From Azospirillum brasilense (GTDB lineage: Bacteria; Pseudomonadota; Alphaproteobacteria; Azospirillales; Azospirillaceae), in contig NZ_CP032345.1 of the NCBI RefSeq assembly GCF_005222205.1, positions 871,001-935,000 on the forward strand: DNA of 64,000 nt, in the 5' to 3' direction. The position numbers were made by a program, and so were the translations under genes. Shown here in pieces: positions 17,409 through 26,702 of the stretch (its first letter is position 1; every line of letters begins with the position of its first letter). Below the pieces are notes generated by a model. It was not told the DNA's origin and searched no databases. It saw only the letters and a program-made list of their open reading frames with translations.

Positions 17409-17947
17409 CCGACACCGACACCGATTCCCTGCGCCTGACCGCGGAGGAGCTGGCCTTCCTTCTCAGCGATCCCCAGAGCCACGCGGACCGGGAGGAGCGC
17501 AACGCCCGCGCCAACCGCGCCCGCACCGAGCGGCGGCGCAGCGATCCCGCCTACGCGGAGCGGCTGCGCAACGAGGATCGGCTGCGCCAGCGCCGGCACC
17601 GCGCCAAGGCGGCCATCGGCCGGCCCGAGCGGGAACCGGAGCCGCCCGTCCCCCTGCCCGCCCTGTCGGCGGCGGACGCCCTGCAGCGCCTGGAAGCCCA
17701 TCTGGAGTCCGCTGCCACCCCTCAGGCGGCCCAACTCCGCCGTCGCCCCGACGCGTTGTGGCGCTACGCCGCGGCGTTCGAACTGTACCGCGCCCTGGCG
17801 GAGCGGGGGGAGCGGCCGACGCGCGGCGCGCTGGCCGCCGCCTTCGCCGCCCGGCTCGGCCTCGCCCTCACCCCGTCGCAAATCCAGAAGCTGCGCGATC
17901 AGGTGGAAGGATTCGCCCGTCCGGGCGGTCCCTGGCACGCCGGCTGA
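17390..17947 (+). CDS. Hypothetical protein, charged helical
   Basis: A 185-residue protein I do not recognise. Residues 1-30 are acidic, about 33-80 are very Arg-rich (RANRARTERRRSDPAYAERL), about 80-95 are Pro-rich, and the rest is helical with Leu/Ala repeats. There is no membrane or signal segment. The Arg-rich block suggests nucleic-acid contact, but that is only inference. The single ATG lies inside the perfect hairpin at 17377-17408 and lacks a normal ribosome site, so its translation may be controlled. It follows the zinc exporter on the same strand by 67 bp. Confidence 0.6.
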   Translation: MTAENNADTDTDSLRLTAEELAFLLSDPQSHADREERNARANRARTERRRSDPAYAERLRNEDRLRQRRHRAKAAIGRPEREPEPPVPLPALSAADALQRLEAHLESAATPQAAQLRRRPDALWRYAAAFELYRALAERGERPTRGALAAAFAARLGLALTPSQIQKLRDQVEGFARPGGPWHAG

Positions 17948-18140
17948 GCGGCCGCCCGCGAAGGCCGATACAGCGCGTCACGCAGCCCGGCCCTCCCGGC
18001 CTCTGTTTGGCCCGCAAACGGTCGTTAACGCGCTATTAACTATGAATTAAGGAAGCGTTAAGGCTGTTCGGGGTCCCGCCAGGCTTGGCAATCCGCACCG
18101 GAGCGCTGCGTGACAGGCTGTATCGGGCTTCGCCGGCGCT

Positions 18141-18503
18141 CTAAAGGTCCGTCGGGGCGTTCGGCACCGGTGGTTCGGACTTCGGCGGCGCCGGTTCGCC
18201 CGGTGGCGGATTGGGCGGTACGGGACGCGAGCGGTCCAGCCGGCGGATGACGATGTCGCCCTCCGGCGTGACTTCGGGCGGAGCGAACATCGGCACTTGC
18301 CGCACCCACCCTTCCAAGGCCTTCATCAGCAGTTCCACCCCCTGGCGGGCCTGCTCGCCCGGCGTGCTGGGCGCGCTTGGCCCCGGTGGGGTGGCGCCGG
18401 GCGGGGGCGGTTTGTCGGCGGCGCCCGCCGGCACCGTCCACAGGGCACCGGCAAGGAGCAAAGGCGCCACGAGACTTACGGGGATGAGGCGGCGCGCGGT
18501 CAT
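18141..18503 (-). CDS. Hypothetical exported proline-rich protein
   Basis: A 120-residue protein with a Sec signal (about 1-28, hydrophobic VSLVAPLLLAGALWTVPAGA). A Pro/Gly-rich linker follows, then a short helical core (ARQGVELLMKALEGWVRQVP) and a strand-like end EGDIVIRRLDR before a Pro-rich tail. Similar short periplasmic proteins occur in related bacteria without known function. The ATG at 18503 was chosen because the signal peptide begins right after it; an upstream ATG at 18596 would bury the signal. Confidence 0.6.
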   Translation of the reverse strand: MTARRLIPVSLVAPLLLAGALWTVPAGAADKPPPPGATPPGPSAPSTPGEQARQGVELLMKALEGWVRQVPMFAPPEVTPEGDIVIRRLDRSRPVPPNPPPGEPAPPKSEPPVPNAPTDL

Positions 18504-18607
18504 GGGTTCGTCACTCCCGGTTGGTGATCGAGGCCGGTGTGAAGGCCTACCCTGACAAACGTCCGCGCCGCCCTTTCCATCGCACGCTTTTTTCAACGCA
18601 GCCGGAC

Positions 18608-21049
18608 TCAGAACTCCTTCCAGTCGTCTTCGTCGGCCGACGCGCGCTGCAGGGTCGCCGAAGCCGCCTTGCCCACCGCCGCCGGACGGGACGGGGCCGC
18701 CGCCACCTTGCGCGCCGCGGGCTTGGCCGGCGCCGGCTTGGTCGGGGTGATGCTGCGCCGCAGGGCCGGAGCCCCCCCACCGTGATGGGCGGCCGGAGCC
18801 GCCGCGAAGGCCGCGGCGTCCAGCTTGAAGAAGCTGACCAGGGACCGCAGGTCCGTCGCCTGATTGGCGAGCGACTGGGCGGCGGCGGTGGTTTCCTCGA
18901 CCAGCGCGGCGTTCTTCTGGGTCATCTCGTCCATCTGCGAGACGGTGGCGTTGATCTCGTCGAGCGCCGCCGCCTGCTCGGAGGAGGCGGAGGCCATCTC
19001 GGCGATCAGCCCGGCGACCTGCTGGACGCCCGACACGATGCCCTCCAGCGCGTCGCCGGCCTTCTTGACCAGCTCCACACCGTCCTTCACCTGGCTGTCG
19101 CTGTCGAGGATCAGCCCCTTGATCTCCTTGGATGCCTGAGCGGAGCGCTGGGCGAGGTTGCGCACCTCCTGCGCCACCACCGCGAAACCGCGCCCGGCGT
19201 CGCCGGCCCGCGCCGCCTCCACCGCGGCGTTCAGCGCCAGCAGGTTGGTCTGGAAGGCGATCTCGTCGATCACCCCGATGATGTCGGTGATCTTGCGGCT
19301 CGACGCCTCGATGCGCTTCATCGCGTCGATGGCCGAGTCCGCCACCGTGCCGCCGGACTCCGCGGCGGTGCGGGCGTCGGCGGCCATGCCGTTGGCGCGC
19401 TGGGCGTTGTCGGCGTTGGAACGCACCGTGGCCCCCAGCTCCTCCATGCTCGCCGCCGTCTCCTCCAGGGACGACGCCTGCTGCTCCGTCCGCTCCGCGA
19501 GGTCGCTCGACCCCAGCGAGACTTCGGAGGCCGCGCCGGAAATCGCGTCGGTGGCGCGCAGGATCTGGCCGACGATCTCGCCGAGCTTGGCGGAGGTGGT
19601 GTTGACGTCGGTCTTTAGCGTCTGGAAGGCGCCTTGGTAATCGCGCTCCACCCGCTTGTTGAGGTCGCCCTGGGCGAGCGCGCTGAGCACCGCGCCGAGG
19701 TCGGCGATGACCGCCTCGACCGTGTCGGTCAAGCGGTTGATGCCCTCCGACATGGTCCGGTAGAAGCCGTCCTTGCCGCTCAGCTCCAGCCGGCGCGACA
19801 GGTCGCCCTTCGACACGCCGTCGATCAGCGCGGCGATCTCCTCGCCGATCGCCGTCTCGCGGGCGCGCTGCGCCTCGTCGGCGCGGCGCTCGGCCTCCAG
19901 CCGCTCGCGCTCGGCCTCGTCCATCGCCTTCTTCTGGATGGCGTTGTCCTTGAACACCTGCACCGCCTGCGCCATCCGCCCGATCTCGTCGCGGTTGGCC
20001 AGCGCCGGGATGGTCACCGTCAGGTCGCCGCCGGCGAGGTTCGTCATCGTCTCGGTCATCGACACGACCGGCTTCACGATGGACCGCGCCACCGCCCAGG
20101 CCAGCAGCAGGCCGAACAGGAAGGCGCCGGCCGCGATCGTTATGTTGGCCGACAGGGTGCGGTCCATGCTGCCGGTGGTATCGGCGAGCACGGCGTCGCG
20201 GTCCTTGCCCTCGATCGCGACCGTGCGGTCGGAAAGGTCGGCGAACTCGACGCCGCGGGCGCCCATCACGTCGACGAGCCGGGCGTTTTCCAGCATGACG
20301 GCGGCGGTCTCGCGGAACAGCGAGACGTAGCGGTCGGAGAGCTGGTCGGCGGCCAGCGCCGCGGCCCGGCGCGCCGGGTTGCTCAGCCGCTCGGTCGCCC
20401 GGCGGATGGCCTCGCCGAAGGCGTCGTCACGGGCCGACACCTCGGCGATGATCGACTCGTTCGGGCTGGTGAAGAAGCGCGACGCGGCCAGCCGCGCCAG
20501 CAGCAGCTGCTCCTGCGCGAGGGCGGCGTTGGCCGCCGCCTCGTGCTCGCCGTCGGCGATCAGGGTGGAGACGAGCTGCGACACGGACTCGCGCGCCTTC
20601 TCGCCCGCCGGGACGAGCTGCTCGGCGTAGAGGCGGTCGCGGCGCAGACGAAGCTCCGCCAGCGTGTTGAAGTCGGTCACGTAGTTGGCGAAGACCTGGT
20701 TCATCCGCTCCAGCAGGGCGCGGCGCTCGCCGGTCGTTCCGTCGAGCGCGCCCCGCAGGTCCTTCACGAGGGTCGCCTGGACGGCGCGCACCTGCTCCGC
20801 CACCTTCGGGTCACCGAAGGTGTTGAAGGTCAAGGCGAGGCGGCGCATCTGGGCGACCTGCGCGTCGATCGAGCTGACCTGGATCGAGTGGTTGCTCACC
20901 GTCGCGTAGGATTCGAAGCCGGACCGCGCCACCCCGAGGCCCCGCACGCCGATGGCGACGACCACCGCCAGCAGCAGCAACACCACAAGGAAACCGAAGT
21001 AAATGCGGGTCCCGACCTTGAAGCGCCCCGCCAGACTGCTTGTCTGCAT
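18608..21049 (-). CDS. Methyl-accepting chemotaxis protein with four-helix periplasmic sensor and C-terminal docking tail
   Basis: An 813-residue chemoreceptor. TM1 (about residues 15-37) is followed by a helical periplasmic domain (about 38-295), TM2 (about 298-320), HAMP, and a second HAMP-like segment. The long MCP signalling domain carries the tip residues [16 protein letters not shown] and [20 protein letters not shown]. It ends DEDDWKEF after a flexible Ala/Pro/Lys linker, resembling the pentapeptide tether to which CheR and CheB bind. The ATG at 21049 starts just before the basic and TM1 region; an in-frame start at 21118 is less likely. Confidence 0.92.
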   Translation of the reverse strand: MQTSSLAGRFKVGTRIYFGFLVVLLLLAVVVAIGVRGLGVARSGFESYATVSNHSIQVSSIDAQVAQMRRLALTFNTFGDPKVAEQVRAVQATLVKDLRGALDGTTGERRALLERMNQVFANYVTDFNTLAELRLRRDRLYAEQLVPAGEKARESVSQLVSTLIADGEHEAAANAALAQEQLLLARLAASRFFTSPNESIIAEVSARDDAFGEAIRRATERLSNPARRAAALAADQLSDRYVSLFRETAAVMLENARLVDVMGARGVEFADLSDRTVAIEGKDRDAVLADTTGSMDRTLSANITIAAGAFLFGLLLAWAVARSIVKPVVSMTETMTNLAGGDLTVTIPALANRDEIGRMAQAVQVFKDNAIQKKAMDEAERERLEAERRADEAQRARETAIGEEIAALIDGVSKGDLSRRLELSGKDGFYRTMSEGINRLTDTVEAVIADLGAVLSALAQGDLNKRVERDYQGAFQTLKTDVNTTSAKLGEIVGQILRATDAISGAASEVSLGSSDLAERTEQQASSLEETAASMEELGATVRSNADNAQRANGMAADARTAAESGGTVADSAIDAMKRIEASSRKITDIIGVIDEIAFQTNLLALNAAVEAARAGDAGRGFAVVAQEVRNLAQRSAQASKEIKGLILDSDSQVKDGVELVKKAGDALEGIVSGVQQVAGLIAEMASASSEQAAALDEINATVSQMDEMTQKNAALVEETTAAAQSLANQATDLRSLVSFFKLDAAAFAAAPAAHHGGGAPALRRSITPTKPAPAKPAARKVAAAPSRPAAVGKAASATLQRASADEDDWKEF

Positions 21050-21549
21050 CGACCTGATCCTTTGATTGCGATCCGGCGGCGCAGGGGAGCGTCGCCGCCG
21101 ATCATCGCCGCCGACCATCCATGCCGGCCCGATCTGGCGGACGCGGCGCGGACTGTGGCGCGAATTCTATAGCCTCCGACCTATCCGAATTTGATTAGCA
21201 AAATGTTTCCACACCATCGCGAGAAGCTGAAATCACCATAATTTGAAATGTTCACTCCATAATCACGATCCGTGATGCCATTTCTTTCTCGATTGCCCTC
21301 ATGCGCGAGTGCGCAACCGGCACGCGCGCGACAGGCAAAGCGCCACAATCAACGCCTTCAGCAGACCGCGTTGCAAGGGAGGGCGCAAGGGTGCGGGAGA
21401 ATCCATATGCTTTCATATCTGCTCAAATCATGACCAGAGCGCAGTAATTTCAGAGATTCCGCTTGCGCACCAAAAAGTTCTGTGTGAACAATCTTATCGT
21501 CATTCTCAAATCCTACATATTTATTCGCAAGCATTGGAGTTCCGGGTCC
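21050..21549. other. 500-bp gene-free, AT-rich intergenic region
   Basis: It separates the divergently transcribed chemoreceptor and XRE regulator genes. Positions about 21180-21300 and 21410-21530 are clearly richer in A/T than the surroundings. No convincing ORF, tRNA or terminator is seen. It presumably holds both promoters; I could not assign hexamers with confidence. Confidence 0.6.
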
Positions 21550-22371
21550 ATGAGCGAACCAGCCGTGCGCAAAAGAGGGCGACGCGGATCGCCCGAATCC
21601 TGGTCGGTCGATGCACATGTCGGGCAGCGCGTGCGCATGCGCCGAACCCTGCTGGGCATGAGCCAAGAAAAATTGGGCGACGCGATTGGCCTGACCTTTC
21701 AACAGGTCCAGAAATACGAACGCGGCTCCAACCGCATCTCGGCCGGCACGCTGTATCGCCTCGGACTGGTTCTTGACGTTCCCGTCAGTTTCTTCTTCGA
21801 TTGTTATGACGATTCGCAGGCCTCGGGCGGGAAAGCGGCCTCGACGGACGACTCCCGGATCATTGACAGCTCGATCAGCCGCCGCGAAGCGCGCATGCTG
21901 AGGCTGTGGCGCGCCGCTCCGGAGAGCGTGGGCGACGAGCTTCTTTCGCTTCTGGGATCCCTGTCGCCCCATCTGCGTGACGCGCGGGAGGACGAGGTTC
22001 AGGAAGATGAGGATGGCCGACCGGCCGACACCGCGTCATCAATCGCCGCATCATCGGCCGCCGCATCACCGGCCGCCGCATCACCGGCCGCCGCATCACC
22101 GGCCGGCGCATCACCGGCCGGCGCGCCGAGACACCGCTTCGCGCGCGAGGGGATCGTTCTGTCGGTTCCGGGCTCAAGCGGTTCCAAGGCCGAGTCGAAG
22201 GCGGGCCCCGCTGCGGGCAAGGCGCTCCTGAAAGCCGCCGCCTCCCCCCGCATCAAGGCCGACGCGGCGGCCGGCGGGAAGCGGCGGCGTCACGGCGCCG
22301 TCTGGGACCCGGCGGACATCTACCGTGCCGGAAAGGCGCCGGCCGGCAAGCCGAACAAGGCCCCCACCTGA
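21550..22371 (+). CDS. XRE-family transcriptional regulator with low-complexity tail
   Basis: A 273-residue protein. The helix-turn-helix domain spans about residues 20-80, with VGQRVRMRRTLLGMSQEKL and FQQVQKYERGSNRISA, a pattern frequent in alphaproteobacterial regulators. A helical segment around 105-140 may be a dimer or ligand region. The remainder is disordered: an acidic stretch, five AASPA-type repeats (about 166-190), then a basic Lys/Ala-rich tail. The ATG at 21550 was preferred to the one at 21463 because the extra residues look non-coding. The target is unknown; it is convergent with the baeRF gene. Confidence 0.75.
   Translation: MSEPAVRKRGRRGSPESWSVDAHVGQRVRMRRTLLGMSQEKLGDAIGLTFQQVQKYERGSNRISAGTLYRLGLVLDVPVSFFFDCYDDSQASGGKAASTDDSRIIDSSISRREARMLRLWRAAPESVGDELLSLLGSLSPHLRDAREDEVQEDEDGRPADTASSIAASSAAASPAAASPAAASPAGASPAGAPRHRFAREGIVLSVPGSSGSKAESKAGPAAGKALLKAAASPRIKADAAAGGKRRRHGAVWDPADIYRAGKAPAGKPNKAPT
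22045..22119 (+). repeat. 15-bp coding minisatellite, five copies
   Basis: Five in-frame units of GCCGCATCACCGGCC, with slight variation in the first and last, encode an Ala-Ala-Ser-Pro-Ala repeat in the disordered part of the XRE regulator. Copy number is likely to vary between strains. Confidence 0.85.
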
Positions 22372-22429
22372 CGGCGCAACGCCCGCCCAAAGATACGGGT
22401 CCCAAAAAGCAGGGGCCCAGGAACGACAG

Positions 22430-22466
22430 GCGGGGCGGCGCCATCACCGGGCGCCGCCCCGCTTTG
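22430..22466. terminator. Terminator between convergent XRE and baeRF genes
   Basis: A perfect 13-bp GC stem (22430-22442 with 22450-22462) and 7-nt loop is followed by TTT on the + strand. Confidence 0.75.
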
Positions 22467-22489
22467 CGGAAAACGCCGGGAGTTTGGAA

Positions 22490-23665
22490 TCAGAAGCGCA
22501 GGATCGCCGCGGTCGAGGCGCCGGACGGCAGTTCCTCCTTGCTCACCACATGCACCTCGCCACCGCGCAACAGGGTCTCGGTGGCGGCCTCCTCGACAAG
22601 GTCGACAGCGCCGTCCGTTGCGTGGTGCAACGGGAAGGCCCGGTGATAATCCTCGCGGAAGTGTCCCCAGACCTTCTCGTTCTCGGCCACCAGGAGGACT
22701 CCGACCCGACCTTCGCGCGCCGCCACCATCACGTCCTCGGCCCGCGTCGTTGTCCGTTCCGCCGTGTTGCGGTCGCCATTAAGGGCGTTGAACCGTTCCA
22801 CCGCCGTCCGCCGTGTCTGCTCGAACATCGGCCGGACCACCGCATAGGCGCGTCGATGCAGGTCGTCGATGTCCAGGGCATCGGGGTTCGTCACGACTCC
22901 CTCTTCCTGCATTCCCTGAAGATGCGCGTCCCGGCGCAGATGCCCCTGGATTTCCTCGTCGGCCACCAGCACCAGCGGACCACGGAACGGTTTCAGGTGA
23001 TCGCGCACACGGCCGGCAACCCGTCCGAGATACTCGATGAGGTGAGCCTTGCGCAGTTCCTCGGGGTCTTCACCGAAGTTGTGCGTCTTGACCATCGACA
23101 CGCCGCCGCGGTCCGTGCGGTCGGCATGGCGGGCCGGCGGGGCCGAATGCAGATTGTTCTCGTAATTGGTTTCGGCATGGATTTCCGCGACACCCTGCGG
23201 CAGGCCGGCGTCCTCCTCCGCAATGCCGTGGCGCGTCGCGCAGAACAGGCGGGCACGGCCCGCCGTGACGGCCAGGATCATGAAGGCGCCGTCGTCCGCC
23301 AGCAGCGGCAGCAGCGGCCGCAGCGTGAAGCGGGAGTTGACGACCACCTCCTCCGGCAGTTCGACGGGCACGCGATGGATGGCCGATACGCCCTTGGCCA
23401 GGAAGATGGCCAGACCACGGTCCATGTGGCGCCAGAACTCGTTCTGCTCCAGAAGATCAGACGCCGGTTTCAGGAAGGCCTCGGCGTCGGGCCGGCGCAG
23501 GCCGTGCTTCTCGCACAGCTGGTCCTGCGCCTTGGAGAGCAGGTTGCGCAGCCGGATCACGTCTTGGCGGATGTCGCGTCCGGCGATGTGGGTGGGCAGG
23601 AAGATGGACACCGCCGGGGCGGCATCGACGGTCAGAAGCCGTTCCAGATCGTGTTTGCAGAACAT
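22490..23665 (-). CDS. baeRF-family protein (bacterial homologue of archaeo-eukaryotic release factor eRF1)
   Basis: A 391-residue cytosolic protein. It has the baeRF layout: an N-terminal domain with FLPTHIAGRDIRQDVIRLRNLL, a central VLVADEEIQGHLRR region resembling the eRF1 middle domain, and a C-terminal RNase H/L7Ae-like segment ending VLVAENEKVWGHFRED and EVHVVSKEELP. Comparative genomics links this family to ribosome rescue, hibernation and stress. The ATG at 23665 (MFCKHDLERLL) is preferred to one 51 bp upstream. An EcfG-like promoter lies 50 bp before it. Confidence 0.78.
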   Translation of the reverse strand: MFCKHDLERLLTVDAAPAVSIFLPTHIAGRDIRQDVIRLRNLLSKAQDQLCEKHGLRRPDAEAFLKPASDLLEQNEFWRHMDRGLAIFLAKGVSAIHRVPVELPEEVVVNSRFTLRPLLPLLADDGAFMILAVTAGRARLFCATRHGIAEEDAGLPQGVAEIHAETNYENNLHSAPPARHADRTDRGGVSMVKTHNFGEDPEELRKAHLIEYLGRVAGRVRDHLKPFRGPLVLVADEEIQGHLRRDAHLQGMQEEGVVTNPDALDIDDLHRRAYAVVRPMFEQTRRTAVERFNALNGDRNTAERTTTRAEDVMVAAREGRVGVLLVAENEKVWGHFREDYHRAFPLHHATDGAVDLVEEAATETLLRGGEVHVVSKEELPSGASTAAILRF

Positions 23666-23714
23666 CGCCTTCGTCGCCCTCCGCGTTGCTCGTTCGGGGA
23701 ATTCCGATGGGAGC

Positions 23715-23739
23715 AACCGGCGCGTCGGGCCATGGTTCC
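23715..23739 (-). promoter_or_regulatory. Putative EcfG/RpoE2-type general stress promoter for baeRF
   Basis: On the - strand: GGAACC (23739-23734), 14 bp, CGGTT (23719-23715), about 50 bp upstream of the baeRF start codon. It fits the GGAAC-N18-TT form described for RpoE2 of Sinorhizobium and matches the other sites in this window. Confidence 0.6.
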
Positions 23740-23837
23740 GGGGTGCCTACCGACTGGGCAGGCGCCCGGAACAGGGCGTACGGCAAGTCCGCCTATGACG
23801 CCGACGGCGATGGCGTCACCCGGCTATGCGCGGAAAA

Positions 23838-24401
23838 TCACCAGGTGCGGACCGGCCCGGTGTCGATGTGCACGAAACCGCTGCGCGGGTAATAACCAAC
23901 GCCGCCGGCCTCCATGCCGCGGGCCGCGGCGGCGATGGCCTTCAGTTCGACATCCGGCAGCATCACGTCGATGGCCATGCCGCGGGTGTGGTAGCTTTCC
24001 TTCGCCACCCCGCGCGAGCGGCGGCGCGCCATGGCGTTGGTGCGGCGCGACCGATAGCCGCAGATGACCTGGAAGGGCTCGTCGCTGTCCAGAGTCTGGT
24101 GCAGGCGGGCCAGCACGTCGAACAGGCGCGGATCGTAGCGGCCGACCTGCTTGGCCCGGTGATCGCGCAGCAGCACGTCCAGCTTCTTCAGCGCGTCCGG
24201 GCGATAGGCGCCGTCGGCCCAATAGACGCCGCTGAACTGTTCGTTGGTGTTTATGTTGTGCAGGGCCAGTCGGCGCGCGCCGCCGGCGAGAGGGGCCGCA
24301 AGGGCCGGTGCGGCGGGCACCAGGACCGGAACGGCCAGGGCGGTCAAGGTCGCGGCGGCGAAGGTCAGAAACCCACGGCGGCCGGTCTCGCGCCCATTCA
24401 T
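23838..24401 (-). CDS. DUF882 / YcbK-type exported peptidase-like protein
   Basis: A 187-residue protein with a Tat signal (twin-arginine GRRGFLTFAAA near residue 8, then a long hydrophobic stretch to about 38). The DUF882 domain of the M15 peptidase group follows: LHNINTNEQF, ICGYRSRRTNAMAR, the zinc-site motif SYHTRGMAIDVMLP and the terminal GFVHIDTGPVR. These enzymes act on peptidoglycan stem peptides in the periplasm. The ATG at 24401 places the twin arginine in the usual position; starts at 24434/24437 are possible. The adjacent L,D-transpeptidase suggests a shared cell-wall role. Confidence 0.82.
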   Translation of the reverse strand: MNGRETGRRGFLTFAAATLTALAVPVLVPAAPALAAPLAGGARRLALHNINTNEQFSGVYWADGAYRPDALKKLDVLLRDHRAKQVGRYDPRLFDVLARLHQTLDSDEPFQVICGYRSRRTNAMARRRSRGVAKESYHTRGMAIDVMLPDVELKAIAAAARGMEAGGVGYYPRSGFVHIDTGPVRTW

Positions 24402-24765
24402 CGGCGCGGCACGGTCGTCATTCCCCAAAAGCATCACTCCCTATGCATTTTGGTGATCGGGCCGCACCGTTCCAGCGCCGGAGGACCCACTATGGATTGT
24501 TCGGATAAGACCTAAATATTGCGGTCATAGCGAACGACTATTTCCTATAGGCTAGGGCTTGACGGGGATCAACCCGAAAATGGCCCGAATCGGTCACAAT
24601 TCGGCCCCCGGCGCTCCCACCAGCAATGGTTGCCCCTGGCCGGAGGCCGTACGCCGATTTCCCGATCCCCTGGACGTCCGTCCCTGCCTCGCCGGACGCG
24701 GGTTCACGTACTACATTCGATAGAAAGGACGGGGGATCGGACCGCCTGCCAGACGAGGACGGATC
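24402..24765. other. 364-bp intergenic region between divergent cell-wall genes
   Basis: It should contain the promoters of the DUF882 and L,D-transpeptidase genes. Positions about 24500-24550 are AT-rich. A GAGGACGGATC ribosome site lies at its right end. No ORF of note and no clear sigma70 pair was found. Confidence 0.5.
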
Positions 24766-25998
24766 ATGCACGCATCCCAGACGCTTACCGACCAACGACG
24801 CCGCCCGGCGACGGTCCTGGCCGCGCTGACGCTGGCGCTGTCCGTGATCGCCGGCACGGCCACCACCCCGGCCACCGCCGAAGCCGCCGCCTACCGCGAC
24901 ACGCTGACCGGCTGGGCCGACCGCCTGGACGCCGCCGCCACGCTGCTGGAGGCGGAGCCGGAGCGCCCGGTCACCCGCATCGGGTCCGGGCCGCTTTTGA
25001 AGAAAGGCAGCGCCGGCGAGCGCGTGGAGCGGCTGACCCAGCGCCTGGCCGAACTGGGTTTCCTCGACCGGCTGCGCCAGGGCGATCTGTTCGACGAGGA
25101 GGTGGACACCGCGGTGCGCGCCTTTCAGTTCAGCCAGCGGATGAAGGTGGACGGGCTGGTCGGCGGCGGAACGCGGGTGGCGCTGGACCGCAGCCCGCAG
25201 GAGGCGGCGGCCCAGCTGCGGCGCAGCGCGCTGTCCATGCGCGCCTTCCGCGACACCGCGCCGGACACCGTGATCCTGGTGAACCTGCCCAGCCAGACCA
25301 CCACGCTGGTCCGCGACGGGGAGGAGGCGCTGACCATGCGCTCGATCGTCGGACGCCCGTCGCGCGAGACGCCGCTGCTCCAGGACCAGATCACCCACGT
25401 CATCGTCAACCCGACCTGGACCGTGCCGCCCACCGTGCTGAAGGAGGACAAGCTGCCCCTGCTGCGGGCCAAGGGCACGCCGGGCATCGCCAACGCGGTG
25501 GTCTATCTGGACGGCGCCCCGGTGGAGCCGGCCGTCGTGGACTGGCGCAACGTCTCGCCGCGCCGGGTGCGGATCGTCCAGCAGCCGGGCGACCACAACG
25601 CGCTGGGCCGGTACCGCTTCAACATGACCAACCCCTACAACATCTACCTGCACGGCACCAACGAGCCGCGGCTGTTCGATCGGGAGATCCGCACCGTCAG
25701 CTCCGGTTGCGTCCGCCTGGAGGACGCGCGCGGCATGGCCGAGGCGCTTCTGGCGAACGAGCATGTGTCCACGGCGCGGCTCGACCGCATGCTGGACCGT
25801 CAGGAACCCCAATGGATCAAGCTGACCCAGCCGGTGCCGGTGCGCTTCGTCTATTGGACCGCGACGGTGGACGACCGCGACGCCGTCCGGCTGCACCCGG
25901 ATATCTACGACCTGAACGAGGACATCGCCCCCACGTCGGCGCCGGAGCCGGCCGGCCCAACCTCGGCCGACCCGATGCCCCCGGCCCAGAGAGCCTGA
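24766..25998 (+). CDS. L,D-transpeptidase (YcbB/LdtD type) with peptidoglycan-binding domain
   Basis: A 410-residue periplasmic protein. A signal peptide (about 1-40) precedes a PG_binding_1 domain (about 78-150, KGSAGERVERLTQRLAELGF...FQFSQRMKVDGLVG). The YkuD catalytic domain (about 165-330) has the HGTN residues and the active-site SSGCVRLED near 316. It forms 3-3 cross-links between meso-diaminopimelate residues, a wall mode associated with stationary phase and stress. A strong terminator shared with the convergent hibernation-factor gene follows. Confidence 0.92.
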   Translation: MHASQTLTDQRRRPATVLAALTLALSVIAGTATTPATAEAAAYRDTLTGWADRLDAAATLLEAEPERPVTRIGSGPLLKKGSAGERVERLTQRLAELGFLDRLRQGDLFDEEVDTAVRAFQFSQRMKVDGLVGGGTRVALDRSPQEAAAQLRRSALSMRAFRDTAPDTVILVNLPSQTTTLVRDGEEALTMRSIVGRPSRETPLLQDQITHVIVNPTWTVPPTVLKEDKLPLLRAKGTPGIANAVVYLDGAPVEPAVVDWRNVSPRRVRIVQQPGDHNALGRYRFNMTNPYNIYLHGTNEPRLFDREIRTVSSGCVRLEDARGMAEALLANEHVSTARLDRMLDRQEPQWIKLTQPVPVRFVYWTATVDDRDAVRLHPDIYDLNEDIAPTSAPEPAGPTSADPMPPAQRA

Positions 25999-26040
25999 GC
26001 CCCAAAAAAAGCCGTTCCCAGAGAAGCCGTTCCAAAAAAA

Positions 26041-26067
26041 GCCCCCGCCGATTGGCGGGGGCTTTTT
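26041..26067. terminator. Bidirectional terminator
   Basis: Perfect stem GCCCCCGCC / GGCGGGGGC with a GATT loop, preceded by seven A and followed by five T. It serves the L,D-transpeptidase gene (+) and the hibernation-factor gene (-). Confidence 0.9.
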
Positions 26068-26069
26068 CG

Positions 26070-26654
26070 TCAGGTGGCCCGCAATTCGGTGTCGGAGCCG
26101 GAGGCCCGCCACACCTTGGAGGCGGTCGGGCCGGTATCGCCCGTTGCCTCCACATACTTCACCGGGTCGCCGGTCCGGAGCTGGTCCATATCGACGTTCA
26201 GACAGCTGTTCCGGTGGAAGTAGAGCTGCGTCCCGGTGTTGGTGGTGATGAAGCCGTGGTCCTCGGTCGGGTTGAGCTGCGAGACCCGGCCCGGCTGTTC
26301 CGGATCATGGACCTTCACATCGCGGCGCATCTTGTCCTTGTATTCCTTCAACTGCCGCTCCGCGGCTTCGAAGGCGTCGCGGATCGAGGTCCGGGCGTCG
26401 GGGTTGGCATAGCGCTCCTTCGCCTTGTTCGGCTTGCGGCTGACCACGATGTCCTGGCCCGGCACCATCAGCTCGATGTGGACGTCGAAGACGTTGCCGG
26501 TCTTGTGCTGGCGGTGCTGGGCTTCCACGGCGACGCGGATCCCGACCAGCCGGTCGAACAGCTTTTCCGTCTTCTCCGCCCGTTCGCGGATGTAGGCCTC
26601 CAGTTCCGGCTGGGAATCCATGTTGTGGAAGGCGATTTCCAGGTTCGTGTCCAT
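26070..26654 (-). CDS. HPF/RaiA ribosome hibernation factor fused to a cold-shock domain
   Basis: A 194-residue cytosolic fusion. Residues about 3-115 are an HPF/RaiA (sigma-54 modulation) fold: LEIAFHNMDSQPELEAYIRERAEK at the start, VDVHIELMVPGQDIVV-type strands and a helix with DAFEAAERQLKEYKDK. Residues about 125-190 are a cold-shock-like OB fold with GRVSQLNPTEDHGFITTNTG and LYFHRNSCL, lacking some aromatic RNA-binding residues of CspA. HPF proteins silence ribosomes in stationary phase; the OB domain may add RNA contact. It lies 48 bp after the DUF2934 gene, probably one operon under the EcfG-like promoter. Confidence 0.87.
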   Translation of the reverse strand: MDTNLEIAFHNMDSQPELEAYIRERAEKTEKLFDRLVGIRVAVEAQHRQHKTGNVFDVHIELMVPGQDIVVSRKPNKAKERYANPDARTSIRDAFEAAERQLKEYKDKMRRDVKVHDPEQPGRVSQLNPTEDHGFITTNTGTQLYFHRNSCLNVDMDQLRTGDPVKYVEATGDTGPTASKVWRASGSDTELRAT

Positions 26655-26702
26655 GGGGAGTCCTCTCTAAGCACGACATGAGGAAAGCGGTGGGCGCCGC
26701 CG

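Noticed and set aside
19634..21172. 512-codon + strand open frame
   Set aside because: Antisense of the large chemoreceptor with no domain signal.
24466..24475. GTTCC before the DUF882 gene as a stress promoter
   Set aside because: The required AA (TT on the - strand) is missing at 18-19 bp.
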